Shown: in pieces, positions 55,622-64,000 of the stretch
Layout of the letters: every line of letters starts with the position of its first letter
Numbering within the stretch: position 1 is the stretch's first letter
Source of the DNA: Glebionis coronaria
Taxonomy: Eukaryota; Streptophyta; Magnoliopsida; Asterales; Asteraceae
Direction: 5' to 3'
Length of the DNA stretch: 64,000 nt
NCBI GenBank assembly: GCA_025667525.1
Contig: JANFOE010000057.1
Location: 310,001 to 374,000 of the forward strand
Notes under the pieces: model-generated
Told to the model about the DNA's origin: nothing
The model's database searches: none
Seen by the model: only the letters and a program-made list of their open reading frames with translations
Translations under genes and position numbers: made by a program

Positions 55622-56742
55622 TTTATTGATTTCTAAAGTCCTTGTTGAAATTGTTTTAGGGTTCGTTTTGATCTGATTATCTTTTTAAGGTTTCGATTTA
55701 TGGTGTTTGTGTTATCACATCGAGACCAAGAGAACCCTAGTCTCTAGGGTTTTTGTTGTATGGCAAATCATTTCTGATCTTGATTGTGTGCGGTGGTATT
55801 GGTGTGGCGACTTGATCAAGAACCCTAGTTTTCTAGGGTTTTCCCCTATAATGCTTATTGTTTTTGGTCTACTATGATCTGGTATGGTTGGATCCGGTTA
55901 AGGTTGAATCTTTATCCGTCGTGTTAAGGATTTGTTGTGCATTCGTGGGATCAGGTTCATGATAGTTAGTCAGGCAAATCCTTTTTATTAGGGTTTCATT
56001 TGATAACATCTAGATTCGTTGATCATGCCTGGGTTATCAGCATGTTGTCTCGGTTACATTAATTGGTCGTGTAATGCTTATGATATGGTAACATCATCCT
56101 ACCTTGTGCTGCGAGGGTGGATTAGTTGTAAACCTTAGTTTTAGGGTTTCGATATAGGACGACGGGGACCTTCGGTCCTTATGATTGCTCAGGTTTGACT
56201 TCTATTGGTCTGGTGACAATGATATCTAGGTTTCAAGGGATGGTGCATGTTTGGGTGTTGTTTTGGGGATAAGGATTCGAGGGGATGGAGGTATGAAACA
56301 CTAACGTGTGTTAGTTGTTGGTCATGTGGTTGGCACGTTTTTTGTCTAGAGAAGACGTGGGGTGTTCCACGCATGGGGGCACACTCTACTATCATTAACG
56401 TTTTGTTGGAGTTATTGGTATAGATTAGAGGTAAGCATTCGTGTACGTCCATATCACTATTCTTATTATGAAGACGAAATGATCGCTTTTTAGTTTTATA
56501 GGTTGGAAACGATGTCCTTTTTATTGTTTATATTAATTATTCGTGTTCCACTTATTTGGTAGTTATAAGAGTGGCATGTCATTCTTATGTAGGTATTGTG
56601 GAAATCGCACATTGTTTATGTGCTAGTTGTAGCCTATGTAACGGGCCGTGATGTTAGGACTTCACCTACATCCGATTGTACTTCAACATTTTTTGGTGTA
56701 ATGTATTTTACCGGGGTTGATTCCCTTTTACCCAAAAAAAAT
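55622..56742 (+). mobile_element. Non-autonomous non-LTR element, plus copy
   Basis: Shares with the minus copy the block GACGACGGGGACCTTCGG, the AACCCTAGTTTTCTAGGGTT palindrome-like segment, and the end TAACGGGCCGTGATGTTAGG. It ends ATTTTACCGGGGTTGATTCC, then CCCTTTTACCC and eight A. It is diverged from the minus copy, with many indels. Confidence 0.6.
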
Positions 56743-56744
56743 CT

Positions 56745-56960
56745 ATCGCAATGTCTAGGGTTTTGTTATTGCGACCATTATTGCGATGGTTGAAGATATG
56801 GTTCTTGCAATGGTATTGCGACAAACATGTTGGCATTGCGACAAAACTTTGCAATACTAGTGTTATTGCAACAAACATATTGTTTCTTGACTTTGCGATA
56901 CTAGTGTTTTTGTAAGACATTGCGATGAGGTTATATTTTTTAGGAACACATTGCGATCAT
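56745..56960 (+). repeat. TTGCGA word cluster
   Basis: ATTGCGA, ATTGCAA or TTTGCGA occurs about ten times, some with GACAAACAT following (56816 and 56835). No gene is visible. It may be the remains of the terminal region of a DNA transposon. Confidence 0.5.
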
Positions 56961-58985
56961 GACCAATCCAGATAAAAAAACTCAGAGACCATGACTTACT
57001 AAACCCAATACCGACTCATCCCAACAACCAAACTTACACCACCAATCAAAACCGACTCGATCTATTACTCTTCGTCACATCCAATAATCAACATATCCAT
57101 GTCTATCTTAACCCATCGTCACTTATCTAACAACTCTCATCAAGATTCGAACAAAAAAAACAAAAAAAAAACAATTATATGCATGACCTCGGCCTTATTG
57201 TTTTCGTGTTACACAAATCATAATTCAAGTGCTTTGAAAGATCCTTCTCACGAATAACAATCATCATCATCGATCTATGTATTGGGTTAACCAAACTTAA
57301 TATTCAAAACGAAACAAGATTTATAACAAATCTGTTGAAACCTATTTGTTTGTTTTGTTAATCACACATATCTAAACAAACACATTTGCACCTACCCGAG
57401 ACCTTTTGGCAAGATGTTGAAGATAATAAATTAGATTCGATTCTTGACTCCATGTACGAGATTCGATTTTTACAAATCGAGCTATAAAATGGTGTTAACA
57501 TATTTATGTGATTTTAGGGTGGTTTTGATTCAAATCATATTGAATACGAATATGAGATCGTGAAGATTAAACAAAGATTAAAGGGTGTCTTGTTTAATTT
57601 CATGATTAAAGGTTGAATGAAGATCTATTTGCTGCTATGTGTGATTTGATTGAGATAGATGATTGTGAGTGTCGAAGATGGATTTGTATTTTGTTGACTA
57701 CGTTTAGATTGAGATGGAGTTTGGGTGGCGGAAGAAACAAGATGAGGATACTCTGGTCAACATTTGGAATGGTATCCAAATTCATCATGGTCTGAGCATT
57801 CGTTTTTTTACAATGGATTTGGTGTGATATGATGGGCTGGTACTTCTTGATGGAGTGGTTTGGCTCGGTATACACGAGTTGCATCATATATGCACTTGGG
57901 CTATCAACATTCTTTTGATTTATCTTGACATTTGGTTGACAAAGGATTCACATTGGACCGCATATAGTAGCCAAAGTATATAGCCCAAGTATATATGCTG
58001 GTAATCGAGTATATGGACTGGATCAGATTACAGATCGGACGAGATTTATTGAGCCATGATGACATTATTATTGATGCCGGATATTCGATATGTTTCGATC
58101 GAAAGTGCTTAAATGACAAAGAAATTGTTAGTTTAAAACCCAATATTTTCGAAAAAAAATTCGACAAGTTATCTAGACAAATTATCCTTTAATGATATTT
58201 TATCATTTGTTCTAGATAACGACATTCTCAAACACAACATCAAAGAAAACAAAACACTTAACGCTAAAACGATCCGCTATAAGATTCACTTTAAACGACA
58301 ACGGCTAGTTTTGGTTCTACAAAGACAAGTGATCACGAAGTGGATTTGGTATTCTTTATTTGAAGTTGAAGTGGGATTTCATGAAGGCGTCTACTTATTT
58401 CATCATCGAGCCTTCCTTATATTTTTCTACCCCTTTTCTTCAAACCCAGTCTATCGATTGATGACTTGCTTGGGCAACAAAACTTATGATTGAGACTTGA
58501 ATTATCTAGTTTCCACTGTCAAGGGGTGGATGGTCGACGACATGGATAATTATCATTTTTTGGAGCTTTGTTGCAGTTCTCAGTTTCACACGCAGTTGCT
58601 CGTGTGGATAAATTCAAGAGGTGTTAGAGACTTATTTCTGTACCGTTCTTCAATCGACATAAGTGCAAGAGTAAGTGAAAAAATTGGGGGATTGTACTTC
58701 TGTTTCAAGTTCTGAATATCGGGTTTACTTCACATGTGGTTACAACAAATAGCCGAATGACTTCGAGGTTGGTAAGTTAGATAGATAGAGAGATGGAATT
58801 AGCAATCAAATCTCACGGGATATTTTTTGAGCTACACAACAACAATGGTACTTCATAGTCTAAGCAAAAATTTTCAAAGTTTCTCAACGACTTTCAAAAC
58901 TTTTCAAGACATTTGCTTAAGACTAAGAACTTCTCGAGTATATCGACGTCCACGATAATGATGCTTCCGAGAGTTCGAAAACATC
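56961..58985 (+). other. LARD-3 interior without recognisable gene
   Basis: Short frames up to 72 codons (for example 57995-58192 and 58497-58715) show no known motif. AT-rich single-copy-looking sequence. Confidence 0.5.
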
Positions 58986-58987
58986 AT

Positions 58988-59585
58988 GGGGGAAGATCGT
59001 GTACTTTGAAGTAATCGGATCAACTTCCAGGGGGAAGTAGTGTACATGGAATGGTATCTACTTCACTTTGTATGATTTTTATGAAGTATTTTGCATGCGT
59101 GAGAAGAATTGTTGTTGATTTCGTGCATGTTACCCCAAACAGATTATCACCAAAAACCAAACGACATGAGACAGTATAGAAGCAGTATTATTTGGTGTGG
59201 TTCTTCTACAAATTTACGATGTGTACTTAAACCGATGAGCTAGAAGATTTTTCAAACTACATCGAAGTGTCAGAATCTGGTTAAGATACATATATTAGTT
59301 TGGGGGGAAGCTGATTCAGAAACTTCGTCAAAAAGAAGTCTACGAAGAAATATTTTTAATACATGTTGCATGAATTAGGGGGAAGTTAATCCAAATCATG
59401 CATATTACAATTGTTCCACAACAAGTAGAGACAAAGAGGATTCAAGCTGAGGTACAAGTTATGAAAACAAGAAGAATTAAAAGACATCCTCAGCATTGGA
59501 AGCGCCTTGGAAGACTTTATTTTGTTGTATTTTTACTTGTTAGGAACATTGTAAGTAATTCTGTATGTCTCCACATTGGGGGAAA
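58988..59585 (+). repeat. LARD-3 polypurine tract and upstream look-alikes
   Basis: GGGGGAAG occurs at 58988, 59030, 59303 (in GGGGGGAAG) and 59378. The true tract GGGGGAAAAT at 59578 abuts the LTR. The pattern mirrors LARD-1. Confidence 0.8.
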
Positions 59586-59587
59586 AT

Positions 59588-59884
59588 TGTTAGCCCTAAA
59601 ATATGAGCGCCATTAACAAAATTACATTAGATTCAAATAGGCAAAACATGGAGGGACTACTATTCATAAGTTGTCAAAGTCACTCCTTGTTTAGCCTATA
59701 TATACCCCTCCATACTTCCATTGAGGGGTGAGGATTCTCATTTTATGTATTTTCATTATCTCTCTAAAATACACACACTCCTTCTTTCTTGCTATCTTTC
59801 TCTCTCTAAAATGTCTAACCATTTGTTTTATCCTCTCCGACCTCCGGATCACCTCTTGTTAGCTTGAATCTTATGAAATTAACC
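59588..59884 (+). repeat. LARD-3 3' LTR (297 bp)
   Basis: TGTTAGCCCTAAAATATG to ATGAAATTAACC; the terminal A of the 5' LTR (ATTAACA) is C here. TATATATA at 59697-59704. Followed by the target duplication CAACA. Confidence 0.88.
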
Positions 59885-60472
59885 CAACAAAACTACTACT
59901 ACCAATCACAGCCGTCCACCTCACACAACCCCTCCACCTTACCACTCCACGTCACCCCCACTACCTGGTTTATTAATATTAATTTATTAATTTTAACTAA
60001 TATTAACTAATCCTATAATTTCCCTCTAAAAACATACAACCCTACCCAACTAAATCAAACACACCCCAAACCAGTTCTTCACAACTTTGAACCCTAACTT
60101 ATTAATTTCGATTAACAAAGGGGTTTGGGTAATGGTTCTCCGGATCACTAATCAACCTTCCCCTAATCCTTTCCCACCTCATAAACAGTAACTCCGTGAC
60201 CCTGCTCCACTCTCACAGCTCACCCCTACCCCGTCCCTCTCAACCCAAATCCCAAAAGGGGACACAATGAACGGATGGATTTATTTACTTGGTCCCTACT
60301 CTCATCTCAACGTCCAAGATCATAAAAACAGCTAGAGCCTCACATGAAAGATGGCAGACTCACAAGAAGCATCTTGACCAAGTTTTTCAAGATTTGAACC
60401 AAGGGGTATTTTTAGATTTTCGTAGATTAGGGTTTACATCTTTCATTAGTACTAGAATCTTCTAAGTAGTAG

Positions 60473-60480
60473 TATAAAAG
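60473..60480 (+). promoter_or_regulatory. Tat-like LTR TATA box
   Basis: TATAAAAG in GTAGTATAAAAGGAGACTGC is the best promoter candidate in this LTR. Confidence 0.45.
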
Positions 60481-62349
60481 GAGACTGCAAGGTGTGGATG
60501 TCCCTTGTTCCAGTTTTTTTGTCTTTGTAAATCTTTTCTATGGATTAATTAAGAAATATATTTAGGCCTTGCAAAGGTAATAGACTGAGTTCCATTTAGT
60601 TGTAATCTCTTTATTTTTCTGTAAAAATTAGTTATAGTTTTTATCAAAAGATTTTCTTGATCAAAAGTTTTGACAGAAAAGATCTTTGAGAACCATTAGG
60701 CTATAAGCTGTAGTATAAGCTTGTTTTGACACAACCAACTTATACATTGAGTTTATACCTCAATGTTATTTTTATTGTCACTTTATTTCATTACAAAAGA
60801 TTTTATTCCAAGTGTTTTTTGAGAAAACATTCTTTTTCTATTTTTTTGTGACTCACTGTAGCAAAAGCCTCCACAGCTTGTTAACACCAAGTTTTGAACC
60901 TTTTTGGCTACTTGAAGTTTGTTTTATGTTGTTGTGATCAAAACAGGGAACAAGATCTTGGTGGCTTGGTCTGTTGTAGACCCCCTCCCCCATTCTCCTT
61001 TCACTTATCCCATTGGGAAATATCCAATAGCTTATTCCATCCAAAGTAGCTCAAGGGCCCAAGATTGGTGTGTCTCAAGGCTGATCAAGTCTTGAGGTGA
61101 TAACAAATCTATTCCATTTTACAAACTTTAAATATTTGGTATGATTCTATGAGAGATTTGTTTGAACGGTACTTGTTAAATAATTCTAGGTTAAATTTTT
61201 GTTTTTTGTTGTTCTTTACATGTTTCTTGCAAGTATTGAGTGCTTTTAACTAGTTTTGTTAGGCGTAGTATAAGTTTGTCTAGAGAAATTTGGTTTTGAG
61301 GGTCTATACTAAATTCTGTCAACAAAACGAGTATTTGCTAGGTTACCACCTTTTTAGGTTTGTTTAGGTGTTGATTTTGATGTTTCGTGGTTTAAAACTT
61401 GGTTAACTGTAGGTTTGAATATAACCTAAGGTGTTGTGCTTCTTTAGCTTGTGGTTTTAGGGTAAAAGGGTGGTGAGCTTGTTCATCTTGTGAAAAACTC
61501 TGCAAAACTTCCATATACACCAACAATAGGCTGATAGGTTGGATTCTTTGTGTTTTAGTGTTTGTTATTTGCTTCATGGGTAGGTCATAGGATAGTATAG
61601 GATTTCACTATTCTAGTTTAGGTAATGGTATACTTTATTTTCAAGATTTGGTAGATGAAAATTCATTTTTCTGTCGAACTCATCAGCAAACAAGCATGAT
61701 GTCTACACAGTAGGCCTTAGTTGTCGGGTTTGGTTTTAACTTGGACTCATTGTTAGATTGGATGTTAGTATAAGCTTGTATGCAATTTATCTGAGGTTAA
61801 TTCGTGTTTTCATTAGGCTTAGATCATTTGGATACCCACTTTAGTGCACAATAGACCAACAAGGTGTTTTCTCGCTCACTAGCTGAACATCAGCAACCTT
61901 TGAGGGTTAACTTTGGTTTTTAGACCTAAATTTGGCTTACATCTAGAACTTAGGCTAGGTTTAAAAAGTGCATGTTATCTGTTTTTTGTGTGGATAGCTT
62001 AAGGTTTCTCGTAGTGTTGTACTAGTCTCAAGTTAGCTCATTGAACCACCAGGCCTGCTATTTTTTTTCCACAACCTTTGTATTTAGGTGACTTTGGTGT
62101 TGGATTTGTGTTGTCTGATGGTTATCATGAGTTTTGTTGAGTTTCGTGTTTGACTCCTCACAACCAAAAGGTTGTGAGGGGGCCGTTTATGCCCAAGCAA
62201 CATCCACATTTCTTTTTCGGGCATCCAAAATCCCCCATTTCAGCGAGAACAAAGAAAGAAATAAAAGGGTGCAAGTCTGTGTTCTTTTGAGATCTTAAAG
62301 TAGTGTAATTCATATACTTTGGATCTTTGTTTAGTATTTTGTGAGTGTG

Positions 62350-62475
62350 TTGATTACTGTATTTCAGTTTAAAAAAAAATATATTTTTTTTGTTCAAAAA
62401 GTAAGGGCGAGGACTCGAACCAACGCCCCTACTCTCACACACACAGACATCTTTACCAGTATGTCCTGGGGTCTT
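62350..62475 (-). repeat. tRNA-derived SINE-like element
   Basis: On the minus strand an A-box TGGTAAAGATG (62458-62448) and a B-box GTTCGAGTC (62420-62412) both fit the polymerase III consensus, 27 nt apart as in tRNA genes. An A/T-run tail follows. The sequence does not fold as a tRNA that I can see, and no clear target duplication was found. Confidence 0.55.
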
Positions 62476-63227
62476 TACTGGTAAGGTTGTGCTAGGTTAA
62501 TTACATAAGGAGTGTTTATTTTTAGCTTATTTATTCTTTTCGAACCACATAAGCTGCTTAACAGCTTATTGGTTTTAGTTTTTTTTTGAACTTTTTCATT
62601 TTTCCTCAGTTTAGTTTTTAGTTTAAGATTTTTGTAAAGTAGAATCAGATTTTTCCCTTTATTATTTAATTTTTTTATCATTTATTTCTTTTTAAACTTT
62701 AAAAAATAGATTAAAAATAGTTAAAAGTAGTTAAAAATTTTAGAAAAATAATTTTTAGTTTTTAATTAGTATAATTTAGGTATACAAACAAAAAATTTTC
62801 ATTTTTACTTTTTATTAATTTTATTAATTTTTGAGTTTTTTTATTAAACTTTAAAAATTAATATAAAATAATAAAAAAAGTTTTGAAAATTTTGGTTTGC
62901 ATTTTTTCTATTAACCCTACTTGCTCGATCATGGATTAAATTAAAATTTTTGTAATTTTTAGAGTACTTTGGTTTTTCGTCGAGTTTTACGATCTCACGT
63001 TTTTTACGTCGTAGAGTAACTTTTAGCATAATCCGTCTTTCTTTTCAAATCTTTCTCTTTCACAAACGTCACTAATCCAATCTTGATTTTATGTTATTGG
63101 CACATAATACACACACGTCCTTTGAGAACGAACTCGCATTTATTCGGTTTTACGGTTTTCCTAAATCGTAACGCTTATACATGCCGATTATACGTCTTTT
63201 TCCTAAAAGCGTATTTTTACTACATCA

Positions 63228-64000
63228 ATTTTGGCGCCGCTTCAGGGAGGTGTTTTTAGTGCCATTATATATATCGTGTTTGTGTGAGTAGCGCGTTTTT
63301 GCTTTTCATTTTTGGAAAGCATAAATATCGTACATACTCGTTTTTATTTTTCTACTATATCATAAATAGCCAAATAAATCCTGTTAATTGTTCCACAATT
63401 AACACACAACAATCTTTTACTATATTGTAGATATCCTAATATTATTTTTCGTTTTGTGTGAATATTATTAATGTATTGTATTACGTATCACAATAAATTC
63501 ACAATATCTCCAAAAGCGTGAAAACACAACCTTAATTGGGATTTCATCACTCAATTATTGTATTCGAATCCAAAAAAAAAGAAAAAAGATAAATAAATAA
63601 TTACTTTCGAAAGGCTTAATTTTGATTAACACAAACTATAAGGTGGGTATAAGGCAGTTGTATTTCACGACCTAAAAGAAAAAACCTCTTAAGTGCTTCG
63701 CGCCGCCTCGTTTCCTCCGCTTGCTTGTGCATGTTTTGAGAAAAGGACTAATCGAGTATTTGCCAACCAAATTATTATCTAGGTATCATATATTTGCTTG
63801 TTTTTCAAAGATTAAACCCTCTTGAACGTTTTGGTGTTCCACCAACGTTCAAAAGTCATCGAAGACGTTCACTCAACGTGATCGTTTTCATTCCTTGACG
63901 CTCCTTTAATCGATAAATTGATTCGAGGAGAGATTTGTAGATTTGAGTCTAAGTAATACACCAAAAATCCAAAAACATTAAAAAACAATCAAAAACCAAA
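63228..64000 (+). mobile_element. Tat-like Gypsy element, start of internal region
   Basis: Leader after the LTR. The primer site is at 63232-63248. No gag frame begins before the window ends. Confidence 0.6.
63232..63248 (+). other. Tat-like primer binding site
   Basis: TGGCGCCGCTTCAGGGA, 4 bp after the LTR. It keeps TGGCGCCG of the tRNA-Asp-type sites and differs after that, so another tRNA may be used. Confidence 0.65.

Larger units (their letters stand above)
46584..59884 (+). mobile_element. LARD-3: LTR retroelement without recognisable genes, carrying nested insertions
   Basis: LTRs of 297 bp (46584-46655 plus 53510-53743; and 59588-59884) are flanked by the exact duplication CAACA (46579-46583 and 59885-59889). 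The 5' LTR is split by LINE-2; removing LINE-2 and one copy of its 9-bp target gives exactly 297 bp. The interior (53744-59587) has no recognisable Gag or Pol. It holds non-LTR remnants at 54150-56742. The LTRs differ at many positions (TTAGCCTTAAAATGT against TTAGCCCTAAAATAT), so this element is older than LARD-1. Confidence 0.88.
59885..63227 (+). repeat. Tat-like Gypsy 5' LTR, second part
   Basis: Resumes after LARD-3 and ends TTTTTACTACATCA just before the primer site. It is CA-rich at first (59890-60260), then promoter-like with TATAAAAG at 60473. From 60560 to 63200 it is T-rich non-coding sequence with no gene seen, apart from a SINE-like insertion near 62400. Confidence 0.7.

Noticed and set aside
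57606..58192. Small overlapping ORFs on both strands in the LARD-3 interior
   Set aside because: None exceeds 95 codons, the strands mirror each other, and no Gag or Pol motif is seen.
62401..62460. tRNA gene on the minus strand
   Set aside because: A and B boxes are present, but I could not fit acceptor and anticodon stems; a SINE head is the better reading.

Overview
The window is plant nuclear DNA made almost wholly of transposable elements, nested inside one another. I found no intact host gene, rRNA or tRNA gene, CRISPR array or bacterial feature. The families present are SIRE-like and other Copia elements, Tekay/chromovirus, Athila and Tat-like Gypsy, L1-type LINEs with a DUF4283-like ORF1, a Helitron, a hAT MITE and tRNA-derived SINEs. 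The Copia gag at about 2.5-2.8 kb and the ORF downstream of Copia pol at 0-1.9 kb resemble Asteraceae elements, so a daisy-family genome is my best guess. That is inference from memory, not a search.

Layout. The oldest layer seems to be a Tekay-like Gypsy family, here called G1. Two defective internal regions share the LTR between them: internal A (13129-14832 and 18758-19869), LTR A (19870-22057 and 37916-39379), internal B (39380-43108), LTR B (from 43109, cut at 46067). Later insertions sit in this scaffold. (1) LINE-1 (10494-13128, minus) abuts internal A. It is cut by a Tekay-like element (3' LTR 7609-10493), which is probably interrupted by a Copia element (2485-3854, minus), itself cut by a SIRE-type Copia element (1-2484). 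(2) A non-autonomous LTR element, LARD-1 (14833-18757, minus), lies in internal A with 5-bp target duplications. (3) LINE-3 (22058-37915, plus) splits LTR A and carries a deleted Athila element (22193-29807, minus) and a small TRIM (35541-37276, minus). (4) A hAT MITE (39396-40129) lies at the start of internal B. (5) A Tat-like element with an LTR of about 3.9 kb cuts LTR B at 46068. Its LTR is split by LARD-3 (46584-59884). LARD-3's 5' LTR is split by LINE-2 (46656-53509, minus), LINE-2's ORF2 by a Helitron (48924-49657), and the Helitron by a SINE (49305-49502).

Most boundaries are supported by target-site duplications, matching LTR copies, or an interrupted reading frame that resumes. The coding regions are nearly all decayed. 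The largest open frames are the ORF downstream of Copia pol (30-1925) and the Athila RNase H-integrase block (25817-27553).

The least ordinary signals are short-motif structures. Arrays of a CGGAA motif occur in three unrelated LTR-element families, always in the same orientation relative to the element. A CGCTGATA array appears both inside the SIRE ORF and at the start of its LTR. Polypurine-tract-like motifs are repeated far upstream of the true 3' LTR in three elements. The TRIM carries an unusual acidic ORF with one in-frame TAG.
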